From: JAKPCT01 sp029553165
GTDB lineage: Bacteria > Bacillota > UBA4882 > UBA8346
NCBI GenBank assembly: GCA_035359995.1
Contig: DAORZT010000001.1
Coordinates: forward strand, 1 to 64,000
Direction of reading: 5' to 3'
Length of the DNA stretch: 64,000 bases
The position numbers were made by a program, and so were the translations under genes. How positions within the stretch are numbered: position 1 is the stretch's first letter; every line of letters starts with the position of its first letter. This document shows positions 17,853 to 26,663 of this stretch, piece by piece. Below the pieces are notes generated by a model. That model was given only the letters and a program-made list of their open reading frames with translations, ran no database searches and was not told the origin of the DNA.

Positions 17853-18923
17853 TTAACTGTTGATTGCTTGGCGTCCAACCGGTTCCTGCCACTTAAAGAT
17901 TCCGTTGTTGCCAGGAAATAGTTGGAGAAACTGTTCTCTTTGAAAACGGGTATCGATAATCTGCTCCAACTTTTTAATAAACCGCTTTTTAGTCCAGGGC
18001 AGTTTTTCATGATAATATTGCAGGCCAACCTGCCAGAAATCTTGGGGCCAACATAAAAGACAATACATTACTTCGATCTCTTCAGGCTCCAACTTCGAAA
18101 TCTGGTTATAGTTGTTGAGGATTATCTGGCAAAGTTCAATCTCCCAATCGTTATGTTTTAAATTTCGGACCAGCAGGTTGATCAAATCGTGAATTCTTAA
18201 ATCCCGGATGCAATAATCAAAATCTATTAAAATTAGGCGCCGGTCTTTGGTGCGTAACAGGTTTCTGGCCGAGTAGTCATGATGGCAGAAACTCTTGATT
18301 GAATAAGCTTCATAGGCAACAATTTGATAAAAAGAATCTAACAACCGTTGGTAAGCGTTTATTGCCTGCCGGTAAAATGGATTGAAATACCGTAAATAAA
18401 GCCGACTGAACTCCGATTCCTCTTTTTCAAATGCTGCCAATCTTCGGAAATCATTTAATTCTTCGATTCGCAGTGCCAGTTTTGCCGGCCAGCTATACCA
18501 ATTAGTACGGTAATTGGGTAAAGAAGGTTCAAATCCTGCCGCTTTGATGTGAAATTCAGCCAGTAATTGTGTTGCTTCAATTAAATCATCCGGTTTGTCA
18601 AAATTGAGTTCTTCACCTTCAAACCAGTCAGTCAGGACATAGAGTTCGTTATTAATTTGGACATATGGCTGGTTGCAATGACTGGGAATCAGTTGTGGGA
18701 CCTGGTTAAAACCGTTGGCTTGAAGGTATTCGATCGCTTCATTGATGAAGATGAGGTCGTATTGGTTCAATTTGGTCCGTTTCAAATATTTATAACCGGC
18801 TGAAGTATTCAAACACCATATTTTACGGTGCGCAGTAGCGTTTTGCAATTTCAACCCGTAACAACTCAAAATCTGGCTTAACGTTTCCAAGGTTTCTGCT
18901 GTCAATGTGTGAGTATCAGACAT
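17853..18923 (-). CDS. CotS-like kinase-fold protein, copy 1
   Basis: A 356-residue member of the aminoglycoside-phosphotransferase/CotS kinase-like family, which in Bacillus are spore coat proteins. Catalytic loop CHHDYSARNLL (His-Asp...Asn) and metal-binding LIDFDYC are intact, so phosphotransfer is possible, although the substrate is unknown. A W-P-Q-D-F-W motif near the C terminus recurs in all four local copies. The ATG at 18923 has GGAG eight bases before it and overlaps the stop of copy 2 by eight bases (ATGTCTGA), indicating translational coupling; a longer start would overlap by 83 bases. Confidence 0.85.
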   Translation of the reverse strand: MSDTHTLTAETLETLSQILSCYGLKLQNATAHRKIWCLNTSAGYKYLKRTKLNQYDLIFINEAIEYLQANGFNQVPQLIPSHCNQPYVQINNELYVLTDWFEGEELNFDKPDDLIEATQLLAEFHIKAAGFEPSLPNYRTNWYSWPAKLALRIEELNDFRRLAAFEKEESEFSRLYLRYFNPFYRQAINAYQRLLDSFYQIVAYEAYSIKSFCHHDYSARNLLRTKDRRLILIDFDYCIRDLRIHDLINLLVRNLKHNDWEIELCQIILNNYNQISKLEPEEIEVMYCLLCWPQDFWQVGLQYYHEKLPWTKKRFIKKLEQIIDTRFQREQFLQLFPGNNGIFKWQEPVGRQAINS

Positions 18924-19944
18924 GGATTTTTCTCCAATCATATTCATAATTGTCAAATTCCCGTTGGAACTGTGCAAAATTCTTTTGACTGTTAACAAAC
19001 TTAGTGAGTTTTTGCAATGAGTGTTTTAGAGAATGATGGTTGTGCTGGTGAAAATAGCGAACTGCAATCCGCCAAAATTTTTGTGGGAAGTAGAAGATGG
19101 CTTTGATCACATTTAACTCCGATTGATTAAGGCGGACTTCCTCCTGATAAGCATCGAAGATTAGCTTGGCAATCGCCACGTCCCAGTTATATTTCTTCAT
19201 CACCCGCCGGGTGAATTTTATCAGGTCCATAATTGGCATATCCCAGCGACAACTGTCAAAATCAATTAAATAGACAGTGTTTGCCGGAGTTAGAATAAAG
19301 TTTCGGGCGGCCGGATCGCCATGACAAAACTTGCCGCTCAATTTGGCCACTTGGACCAGCCATTGATAGTTGCTGTTTTTTAGACGGGTTAGGGCTAATT
19401 CAGCCATCGGAATAAACAAGTCAGCCTGTTCTAAGTATAGCTTGGCAAAGGGATCGTCTTTCATTGTTTTGGCCAGTTGTACGAAATCAAGCAAATTTTG
19501 ATAACGTTCTTCAAAATGCTTTACAGTTTTTCCTAGTTGATTGCGCATGTTGGAGTTTGGCGGTGGTACAAATCCGGCGGTTTTTTGATGAAACTCCGCC
19601 AATCTTTGAGTGGCTTCCGCCAGTTCATTAAGATTTTGAAAATCACACTGCCGGCCTTCAATCCAATCAAAGAGGGAAAATGCCAAGTCTTGATAAGCAA
19701 CATAGGTCTCACCGGTTAAAGTAGGGATCAGCGGGACCATCCGGGAAAATCCTTTATTACTGATATATTGAATTGCTTGATGGACGAAGAGTAACCGTTG
19801 CGGATTTAATGGTGAGATCTTGAGATTTTTCAAACCCTGATCGGTTTCGACGCGATAGACATCTTTGACCTTTTGCCATTTAATGGCCGATAGGCCCCAG
19901 TTGCTAAGAAGCTTTGGTATTGCTTGATCGATTGCTTGATACAT
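18916..19944 (-). CDS. CotS-like kinase-fold protein, copy 2
   Basis: A 342-residue homologue of copy 1 with CHGDPAARNFI as catalytic loop and LIDFDSC as metal site, both intact. The N lobe (about 1-110) has the usual strand pattern without a glycine-rich loop; an LFDWIEGRQCDF hinge connects to the C lobe, and FPQKFWRIA is the family tail motif. The ATG at 19944 follows GGAGGT, better than the in-frame ATG 12 bases earlier. It is the middle gene of a three-gene leftward operon. Probably a spore-coat or sporulation protein by family; not demonstrable from sequence. Confidence 0.85.
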   Translation of the reverse strand: MYQAIDQAIPKLLSNWGLSAIKWQKVKDVYRVETDQGLKNLKISPLNPQRLLFVHQAIQYISNKGFSRMVPLIPTLTGETYVAYQDLAFSLFDWIEGRQCDFQNLNELAEATQRLAEFHQKTAGFVPPPNSNMRNQLGKTVKHFEERYQNLLDFVQLAKTMKDDPFAKLYLEQADLFIPMAELALTRLKNSNYQWLVQVAKLSGKFCHGDPAARNFILTPANTVYLIDFDSCRWDMPIMDLIKFTRRVMKKYNWDVAIAKLIFDAYQEEVRLNQSELNVIKAIFYFPQKFWRIAVRYFHQHNHHSLKHSLQKLTKFVNSQKNFAQFQREFDNYEYDWRKIHV

Positions 19945-19962
19945 CGGTACCTCCATTTGAAA

Positions 19963-21021
19963 TTATGATAAAAATTGACAGTCGGCAATCGGTGGGAAGA
20001 ACTTTTTGCTAAAACTGGTTTGAGCTTGCTGTGAGCTGGTAATCTTCCAAAGTTTGCTCTGGAAATGCTTCTCGGTCCACTTCAGGTTTTCATTGAAACG
20101 TTGTTGGCAGAGACGCCAAAAAGGATGTGGAAAAGCGAGCAAAGCGATCAAGAGTTTGATCTCCTGGAGATTTAACTGGCGTTCTGTTTGATATGCAGCA
20201 AGAATCAGTTCGTAGATTTGCGGATTCCAATCATTAAACTGTAATGCCCGGCGCATCAAGGTGCTGAGTTCGGTAATAAAATATTCATTACTGGCTAGTT
20301 CAAAATCGATCAAAATCCACTTATTTTTATAAACTATAATATTACCGGGGGCGGGATCTTGGTGACAAAACCCCTGGCTTGAAGTCTCGTTGTACCAAGT
20401 ACGGTCGATGTTATTGTGGATGTAGTCCCAGCAGACCTCCGCCCGGTCGATAAAGAAATAACTCCATTTTAAAATGGCGCGATCAATCCGATTTAAGTTG
20501 GCGGAGTTGTTTAATAATTGTTTTTGAGTCTCTTTAAGATAATTCAGTTTTTCAAGTATTACTTGATTGAGTGGCTTACTCAATTGCTTGAGGTTGGAGC
20601 CGGGTTGCTTGATCAATGTGGAATGGCGGTGTAACTTACCATAGAGTAGAGCAACTTTTCTCAAATCTTCTCCGGAGTTGAAGTTTGGAATTTTACCGGT
20701 GTACCAGGGAGTTAAAATGTAGTTTTTATTGTCGTATTCAAAAAAAGGCAGGCCCTTTTTGTTGATAATAATTGGCGCAACTGCAGCATGATGCTCCGGA
20801 TTGTCTTCGCACAACCCCTTTTTTCTTAGAGCTTCTAAACAACTACAGAGCCATTTGATCTTCAATGAATCACAATGCATTCTTTTTAATGCCAAATAAC
20901 CCTTTTGACTATTAATCTTCCATACTGGCCCCTGTGGCTTAATTTCACTGATTTTCAACCCATAAAGCTCTTCAATTAGCTTCTTCATCATTCTCACCAT
21001 ATTCGTATGTGATTTAGTCAT
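19963..21021 (-). CDS. CotS-like kinase-fold protein, copy 3
   Basis: A 352-residue family member, first gene of the leftward operon. The catalytic loop is CHQDPAPGNII and the metal motif is LIDFELA, with Glu in place of the second Asp but the metal-binding Asp kept. The tail motif FPHPFWRL is present. Several in-frame starts exist: ATG 21021 has no ribosome site, while the ATG pair at 20991/20988 lies just after GGTGAG and may be the true start. It is the most divergent of the four copies. Eighteen bases separate it from copy 2. Confidence 0.8.
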   Translation of the reverse strand: MTKSHTNMVRMMKKLIEELYGLKISEIKPQGPVWKINSQKGYLALKRMHCDSLKIKWLCSCLEALRKKGLCEDNPEHHAAVAPIIINKKGLPFFEYDNKNYILTPWYTGKIPNFNSGEDLRKVALLYGKLHRHSTLIKQPGSNLKQLSKPLNQVILEKLNYLKETQKQLLNNSANLNRIDRAILKWSYFFIDRAEVCWDYIHNNIDRTWYNETSSQGFCHQDPAPGNIIVYKNKWILIDFELASNEYFITELSTLMRRALQFNDWNPQIYELILAAYQTERQLNLQEIKLLIALLAFPHPFWRLCQQRFNENLKWTEKHFQSKLWKITSSQQAQTSFSKKFFPPIADCQFLS

Positions 21022-21117
21022 ATATTATTATGAATGGCTGGCGAAAGATGCTAATAAGTATCTGTAGTTCCCATTTAACGGTCTGTTGAATACGATAGTA
21101 CCCGGAGGTGCTGATCA

Positions 21118-21291
21118 ATGCAGAATCCTTTTCATCATATCAGGCAGCTGGACCAAAAGATTTTCCTATGCATAATTGGATTAGAACTCTTGAAAACATT
21201 AATTATACCAAATCCAATTGATATTATAATCTTGATTGGAATGGTCATAGTCTTTATCGGGTGTTATGCTGATGACTGTCATTGGTGGTAA
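21118..21291 (+). CDS. Small single-helix membrane protein coupled to a CotS-like kinase
   Basis: A 57-residue protein, not recognised. A perfect GGAGGTG ribosome site (21103-21109) lies eight bases before the ATG, the strongest in this area. Residues 1-15 are polar, followed by one or two hydrophobic stretches (IFLCIIGLELLKTLII and a second, IDIIILIGMVIVFIG) separated by PNP, so one hairpin or a single membrane helix is possible; it ends CYADDCHWW. Its last 26 bases overlap the next gene, implying that translation of the kinase depends on it. Confidence 0.7.
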   Translation: MQNPFHHIRQLDQKIFLCIIGLELLKTLIIPNPIDIIILIGMVIVFIGCYADDCHWW

Positions 21292-22249
21292 AGAGCTGGG
21301 AACCGTCTTAAAAAGTTATGGGTTAAACGGGGACTGGAGGATTGAACGTTTAAGAAGTGTTTTTGTAATCAGTAACGGTAGCACGGATCTGGTTTTAAAG
21401 CCCCTGCGGATTGGTTCAATCAAGACCAACCTGATTACCAGGTTTATTGAAAACAATCAACAGTGTCAATTGCTTCCGGCGTTGGTTAAGACCGCTGATA
21501 ACAATAATTACTGTTGGTATCAGGGGAATCGCTATCTGTTAACGGGTAAGATTGCCGGTAGGGAAGCTGATTATCTCAATGATGCTGACTTGCAAGCGGC
21601 AATCAGGGCGATGTCCCTGTTCCATTGCGAAACTTGTTTAAATAACCAAGTTGACCAGGGACAATGGTCTTTAATTAAGTATGATCCGGTCCGGAGTTGG
21701 AAGCAATACTTTAATGAAATGAATAATTGTAAAAAGCGGGCGGTTAAACAGGGTGATGCGTTTAGTAAATGGTACTTACAAGAGTGGAGTTTTTATGCTG
21801 CCTGCGCATGTCAGAGTATTCAGGATTATCAGCAGGCTGCGAAGGATCCGGAGTTGGTCTTTTGTTACCACGACTGGGCATATCATAATGTGATTATTGA
21901 TCAATGTGGCCTGGGAAAGCTGATTGACTTCGATTATCTGATCATTGATCGGTCTGTCCATGATAAATCTAACTTGATTGCACGTTATTTGAGGCTTTAT
22001 GATTGGTCACTGCAGGCATTTGGGAAGATCATCGACTGTTTTGATCGTTTTTATCCCTGGCACCGGGGGGAACTTGAACTGTTAAGAATTTATCTTAGTT
22101 TTCCGTATGATTTTTGGATCTTGGGGCGACAGTATTATATTGAGAAGCAACACTGGAGTCTGAAGTATTACCGGGAACAATGGGACCGGAAGGTTGTTAA
22201 CGGGAAAAAAATTCAACGGGTTCTGCGAATGCTGGAAAAATTGGTTTAA
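21266..22249 (+). CDS. CotS-like kinase-fold protein, copy 4
   Basis: A 327-residue homologue of the three leftward kinases, transcribed divergently. Catalytic loop CYHDWAYHNVI keeps His-Asp...Asn and the metal site is LIDFDYL; the tail motif is FPYDFWIL. The start is ATG 21266 or ATG 21272, both inside the upstream 57-residue gene, with no separate ribosome site, so coupling is likely. Shorter than its paralogues mainly in the region before the catalytic loop. Substrate unknown. Confidence 0.82.
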   Translation: MLMTVIGGKELGTVLKSYGLNGDWRIERLRSVFVISNGSTDLVLKPLRIGSIKTNLITRFIENNQQCQLLPALVKTADNNNYCWYQGNRYLLTGKIAGREADYLNDADLQAAIRAMSLFHCETCLNNQVDQGQWSLIKYDPVRSWKQYFNEMNNCKKRAVKQGDAFSKWYLQEWSFYAACACQSIQDYQQAAKDPELVFCYHDWAYHNVIIDQCGLGKLIDFDYLIIDRSVHDKSNLIARYLRLYDWSLQAFGKIIDCFDRFYPWHRGELELLRIYLSFPYDFWILGRQYYIEKQHWSLKYYREQWDRKVVNGKKIQRVLRMLEKLV

Positions 22250-22346
22250 CGCTATTAATAATTCTGATCCGATATGTCAGTTTTTTGAAAAATATCTATT
22301 AATAAAAGAAGGATTTAGGTCGATAATGGAGAATAAGGAGTAGAAA

Positions 22347-22373
22347 GTGGTGATGAGTGGAGTAAAGTGGAGC
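22347..22373 (+). promoter_or_regulatory. Candidate MraZ operator, three 10-bp repeats
   Basis: GTGGTGATGA, GTGGAGTAAA and GTGGAGCAA follow each other with GTGG at 22347, 22357 and 22367, exactly 10 bp apart. MraZ represses its own promoter by binding tandem TGGGN/TGGAG-type repeats with this spacing in other bacteria. The block lies 25 bases before mraZ; a possible -10 (GATAAT, 22322-22327) lies just upstream. Confidence 0.75.
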
Positions 22374-22397
22374 AAATTTTCTTGGGGTGTCTGAACA

Positions 22398-22829
22398 ATG
22401 TTTATGGGTGAATACCAGCACTCAATTGATGATAAAGGCCGGATTATCATTCCGGCAAAGTTTCGGGAGGACCTCGGGGAGAAATTTATCGTTACCCGGG
22501 GGCTGGATAACTGTTTGTTTGTTTACCCATTGGTTCAGTGGAAGGTGCTCGAGGAGAAGATTAAAGAGTTACCAACATCCCATGCTGATACCCGCGCGTT
22601 TGTTCGTATGTTCTTTTCGGGTGCGGTCGAAGCGGAGTTGGACAAGCAGGGCCGGGTTGTGATACCGCAACATCTCCGCGAACATGCACGAATTGAACGT
22701 GATGCTTATGTGATCGGTGTATCAACCAAAGTGGAGATCTGGTCGAAAGAATCTTGGGAAAATTATTCAAATCAAGCTCAGCAGTCTTATGAAGCGATTG
22801 CTGAAAAAATAATTGATATTGGAATCTGA
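22398..22829 (+). CDS. mraZ: Transcriptional regulator MraZ
   Basis: A 143-residue DNA-binding protein, first gene of the division and cell wall cluster. Two AbrB-like swapped-hairpin repeats each carry the DXXXR signature: IDDKGRIIIPAKFRE (about 10-24) and LDKQGRVVIPQHLRE (about 81-95). It forms ring-shaped oligomers that bind direct repeats and usually represses the dcw operon; matching repeats are found just upstream. MFMGEYQHSID is the normal start of the family. Confidence 0.96.
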   Translation: MFMGEYQHSIDDKGRIIIPAKFREDLGEKFIVTRGLDNCLFVYPLVQWKVLEEKIKELPTSHADTRAFVRMFFSGAVEAELDKQGRVVIPQHLREHARIERDAYVIGVSTKVEIWSKESWENYSNQAQQSYEAIAEKIIDIGI

Positions 22830-22842
22830 TGTAGAGGTAAAA

Positions 22843-23787
22843 ATGGCAATGGACTTTCAGCATCAATCGGTGCTGCTGAATGAATCAATTGACAATTTAA
22901 AGATTAAGTCTGACGGTATTTATGTTGATGCGACCACTGGTGGCGCGGGTCATTCGGCAGTAATAGCAAGTAAATTAGGTGCAAATGGTATGTTGATCTG
23001 TATTGATCAGGATCAGGCTGCTATTAATGTTGCCCGTGAACGATTGGCCGAGGTCGAACCGGAGGTTAAATTTTTCCGCAAAAACTTTGTCTATTTACCG
23101 CAGATCTTAAATGAGATCGGAATCAACAAAATTGATGGAATTCTGTTTGATTTGGGTGTGTCGTCACCCCAATTGGATGAAGATTTTCGCGGCTTCAGTT
23201 ACAAAAATGATGCGCCGTTAGATATGCGGATGGACCAATCGCAACCTTTTTCGGCAGCTCATTTAGTCAATACTGCCAGTGTTGATGAATTGGCCAAAAT
23301 CTTTTGGGAATATGGTGAAGAACGTTGGAGTAAAAGGATTGCCAATTACATAAATAACAGTCGGCGTGAGAAGCCTATTGAAACTACTGGAGAGTTAGCG
23401 GCAATTATTAAAGAAGCGATCCCGGCGGCAGCGCGGCGCAACGGACCACATCCGGCCCGCAGGGTGTTTCAGGCATTAAGGATTGCTGTCAATAAAGAAC
23501 TTGATGTATTGCAAGAAGGACTGGATCAAGCATTAAAACTTTTAAATCCCGGTGGCAGAATTGTGGTGATTTCGTTTCATTCGTTAGAAGATCGAATTGT
23601 CAAAACAACCTTTGCCAAATGGGCGAAAGGCTGTATCTGTCCTCGTAATATACCAATCTGTCAATGCGGGATTATCCCAAAGATCAAGATTTTAACCAAA
23701 AAACCGATAATTCCAACTAAGGATGAGATTCAAGTCAATCCGCGTTCACGAAGTTCAAAACTGCGATCAGCTGAGAAACTGGTCTAA
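22843..23787 (+). CDS. rsmH: 16S rRNA (cytosine(1402)-N(4))-methyltransferase
   Basis: A 314-residue SAM-dependent enzyme that methylates C1402 in the ribosomal P site. The start at 22843 is chosen because AGAGG precedes it; a longer in-frame ATG overlaps mraZ. Motifs: HQSVLLNES (substrate end, 7-15), VDATTGGAGHSAVIA (SAM loop, about 32-46), LFDLGVSSPQLDE and the C-terminal VISFHSLEDRIVK. A CICPRNIPICQC cysteine segment before the C terminus is usual in this family. Second gene of the dcw cluster. Confidence 0.97.
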   Translation: MAMDFQHQSVLLNESIDNLKIKSDGIYVDATTGGAGHSAVIASKLGANGMLICIDQDQAAINVARERLAEVEPEVKFFRKNFVYLPQILNEIGINKIDGILFDLGVSSPQLDEDFRGFSYKNDAPLDMRMDQSQPFSAAHLVNTASVDELAKIFWEYGEERWSKRIANYINNSRREKPIETTGELAAIIKEAIPAAARRNGPHPARRVFQALRIAVNKELDVLQEGLDQALKLLNPGGRIVVISFHSLEDRIVKTTFAKWAKGCICPRNIPICQCGIIPKIKILTKKPIIPTKDEIQVNPRSRSSKLRSAEKLV

Positions 23788-23809
23788 TAAATAAAGGTGG
23801 TGCATATTA

Positions 23810-24289
23810 ATGTTAGTGGCAGAAAAGCTTACCAATAACGATACGATTGAATATAGAAAAACTCAAAATCAAGTTAATAAACGAAAGATTGCACAACAAA
23901 AACGTAAAGTTAAGATGGCTTTTACCGGAGCTATAATTTTATTATTAATTCTCGGTAATTTAGCAATCCATGCTTTGGTTATCCGCCAAGACTATTTTAT
24001 CAAAACCTGGAATCAACGGATTGCTGAAAAAGAGCAGGAAATTTTAACGCTGCGAATGGAGATTGCTGAACTGGAATCTTTTGATCGAATCCAACAGGTT
24101 GCCCAAAATGAACTGGGAATGACCCAAACCAAAGCCAAAGATTTGTATGTGATTCAATCTGAGGAGCTCCCAGAAAACCAACGTTTCAGTTCTAATCGGG
24201 ATGTCCGCCAAGTGAATGAAGAAAATGATGTCTGGGGAAGAATTAATGATTGGTTGGGAGGATTCGGTAAAACAATGGCGAAAGATTGA
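23810..24289 (+). CDS. ftsL: Cell division protein FtsL (septum formation initiator family)
   Basis: A 159-residue bitopic membrane protein of the divisome, part of the FtsL-FtsB-DivIB group that activates septal peptidoglycan synthesis. A basic cytoplasmic N terminus (1-37, RKIAQQKRKVK), one membrane helix (about 38-57), then a coiled coil (about 70-105) ending in ARNELGM-like AQNELGMTQ. The C-terminal tail after residue 120 is acidic and not conserved. It sits between rsmH and the PBP gene, the canonical ftsL position. The assignment rests on topology and position more than sequence identity. Confidence 0.85.
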   Translation: MLVAEKLTNNDTIEYRKTQNQVNKRKIAQQKRKVKMAFTGAIILLLILGNLAIHALVIRQDYFIKTWNQRIAEKEQEILTLRMEIAELESFDRIQQVAQNELGMTQTKAKDLYVIQSEELPENQRFSSNRDVRQVNEENDVWGRINDWLGGFGKTMAKD

Positions 24290-24313
24290 TGTAACAAACG
24301 CGGAGGAATTAAT

Positions 24314-26503
24314 GTGAGTCAAACGATGACTTTGACCAAAAAAAGAGTGGTACTCCTTCTTTTTGCAGTATTATTACTGATGGGTCTTTTGGTTTTACGC
24401 GTAATTTATATCCAAGTATTTATGTCCGGTTGGTTAAAGAAAGAAGCCGAAAACCAACGTTTCAGAGCAGTAACGATTTTACCGCGGCGCGGTACGATCT
24501 ACGATCGTTCCGGATTTGAGTTAGCGATTAGCATTGATTCACAAAGTGTGTATGTCATTCCTCGTGAAGTTGGAATCGAAGAGACATTTATCAATCAAAA
24601 AGGCCGTAAAAGTAAGCGAATCAATAAAGACAATGCCAGCAAAAGAAAGATTGCCGAAGTAGTCGGGGGCGTGTTATCGATTGAGCCGGACCGTTTGGAA
24701 CGGTTAATCAGCAAACAAGCCTCTTTTGTTTGGTTAAAACGGAAATCGACCTTAGAAGAGATCAATCTACTTCGGAAAACATTAAAAGAACATCATATTC
24801 AGGGAATTGAGATTAGTCAGAGCCCGAAACGGTTTTATCCCCAAAAGACTTTAGCTGCACAATTGATTGGGATTGCCGGAATTGATAATCAAGGGCTTGA
24901 AGGATTAGAAAAACAGCTGGATTCTTATTTGCGCGGGATTCCGGGTAGTGATCGTGCCGAATTTGATACTCGCGGCCATCATATTCCTCAGGGAGAACGA
25001 CGCTACTATGCACCGATTGATGGTGATTCGGTTTATTTAACAATTGATCAAAACATCCAATATATTGTTGAACGTGAGCTTGAGAAGGCGGTCAATGATA
25101 CTCTTTCCAAACGGGGAATGGCTATTTCGGTAAATCCTCAAACCGGTGAGATTTTGGCGCTGGCTTGTTATCCTTCATTTGATCCGAATCGGTATAATGA
25201 ATATCCGACTTTAAACCGTCGAAATCCTCTGTTTTCAGATATGTATGAGCCGGGTTCAACTTTTAAAGTATTTACCTCGGCAGCAGCTTTGGAGGAAGGA
25301 TTGGTTAGTCCGGAATCAACTTTTTTTGATTCGGGATATCTTGTAGTTGATGATCGCCGTTTGAAATGTTGGAAAGCAGGAGGTCACGGCAGCCAAAACT
25401 TTGTTGAAGCTTTAGAAAACTCCTGTAACCCTGTCTTTGCTACACTGGCGTTGCGTATAACGAAGGAAAAATTTTATGATTATATTAAAGGATTTGGGTT
25501 TGGCGCGCTTACTGGTGTTGAATTTCCGGGCGAATCAGCCGGAATGTTAAAGAAGCTTAGTGATGTTAAAAATGTTGAGTTAGCAACCATCGGATTTGGC
25601 CAAGGAATTACGGTTACGCCTATCCAAATGGCAATGGGTGTGGCGGCGATTGCTAATGGGGGTTATCTGTTAAAGCCACAGTTAATTAAGGAGATCAGAA
25701 CCCCTGACGGTAAAATTAAGCAGCGCTACGAGCGTCAAGTGGTGCGTCAGATCATATCCAACAAGACCGCTGCGTTGATGCGTTCAATGATGGAGTCAGT
25801 CGTAACCAATGGTTCCGGTAACAAGGCTTATATTCCCGGTTATCGTGTTGCGGGAAAGACAGGGACCGCTCAAAAAGTTATTGCCGGAAGAAAAGGGTAT
25901 AGTTCATTGCGGATTGCTTCATTTGTTGGTTTCGCACCGGCTGACAATCCTCAATTATTAACACTGGTAATCTTAGATGAACCGGGTAGTGCGATTAAAT
26001 ATGGCGGAGTGATTGCTGCACCGGTAGTAGGTAATATTTTTAAAGACGCCTTACGTTATTTAGGAGTTTCTCCGCAGTTAGAGCGGGAGATTCTGGAACG
26101 GGAACTGGCGGAATCGGTGACTGTTCCGCAACTGACTAATCTGTCGTTAGACGAGGCAACTAAAACCTTAAAACAAATCGGCCTGGACTGCCGTCTGATC
26201 GGAGATGGGAAGGTTGTCTATGATCAGGTCCCCAAAAGTGGCGCTAAACTGCGTAGAGGGACCAAAGTAATTCTCTATATGGATGCTGAATCAAAATTTA
26301 ACTTTGAGAACACGAAAACCGTTGTCCCAGACTTACATGGTTTTCCGTTGCAAAAATGTGAACAGATCTTGGGAGAGTTGGGATTAAGGTTGGAAGCAAG
26401 CGGGACCGGGCATTTGGTGGAGCAGATGCCGGCGCCGGGTGAACTGGTTGATAACGGAAGTGTGATTAAAGCGAAATTTAAAGTTAAAGAAATTACCGAT
26501 TGA
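24314..26503 (+). CDS. Class B penicillin-binding protein, SpoVD/FtsI type
   Basis: A 729-residue D,D-transpeptidase that cross-links peptidoglycan at the septum or in the spore cortex. An N-terminal membrane anchor (about 12-36) precedes the dimerisation domain and the transpeptidase domain with all three active-site motifs: SXXK at Ser315 (STFK), SXN at 370-372 (SCN) and KTG at 515-517. Two C-terminal PASTA domains (about 598-655 and 665-725) make it more SpoVD- or Pbp2X-like than simple FtsI. A GTG start lies seven bases after GGAGG. With the SEDS protein downstream it should form the glycosyltransferase-transpeptidase pair. Confidence 0.95.
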   Translation: MSQTMTLTKKRVVLLLFAVLLLMGLLVLRVIYIQVFMSGWLKKEAENQRFRAVTILPRRGTIYDRSGFELAISIDSQSVYVIPREVGIEETFINQKGRKSKRINKDNASKRKIAEVVGGVLSIEPDRLERLISKQASFVWLKRKSTLEEINLLRKTLKEHHIQGIEISQSPKRFYPQKTLAAQLIGIAGIDNQGLEGLEKQLDSYLRGIPGSDRAEFDTRGHHIPQGERRYYAPIDGDSVYLTIDQNIQYIVERELEKAVNDTLSKRGMAISVNPQTGEILALACYPSFDPNRYNEYPTLNRRNPLFSDMYEPGSTFKVFTSAAALEEGLVSPESTFFDSGYLVVDDRRLKCWKAGGHGSQNFVEALENSCNPVFATLALRITKEKFYDYIKGFGFGALTGVEFPGESAGMLKKLSDVKNVELATIGFGQGITVTPIQMAMGVAAIANGGYLLKPQLIKEIRTPDGKIKQRYERQVVRQIISNKTAALMRSMMESVVTNGSGNKAYIPGYRVAGKTGTAQKVIAGRKGYSSLRIASFVGFAPADNPQLLTLVILDEPGSAIKYGGVIAAPVVGNIFKDALRYLGVSPQLEREILERELAESVTVPQLTNLSLDEATKTLKQIGLDCRLIGDGKVVYDQVPKSGAKLRRGTKVILYMDAESKFNFENTKTVVPDLHGFPLQKCEQILGELGLRLEASGTGHLVEQMPAPGELVDNGSVIKAKFKVKEITD

Positions 26504-26617
26504 AATGGAGAACGAATTCTTGCCACAGGTTATTGCCAGGAAAAGGATTAAAAAGATAGAATTGGTTATACTATAATAAATAAGGAAACCGTTTTTGCCT
26601 CTTTTTTAAAAATCCTG

Positions 26618-26645
26618 TTGACATAGTTAGCAGATACGTTATTAT
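26618..26645 (+). promoter_or_regulatory. Promoter of murE
   Basis: Perfect TTGACA (26618-26623), 16-bp spacer, TATTAT (26640-26645). Transcription would start only about a dozen bases before the murE ATG, so murE onward can be expressed apart from mraZ-PBP. Confidence 0.65.
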
Positions 26646-26663
26646 GAAATGAGGTTATTTTCA

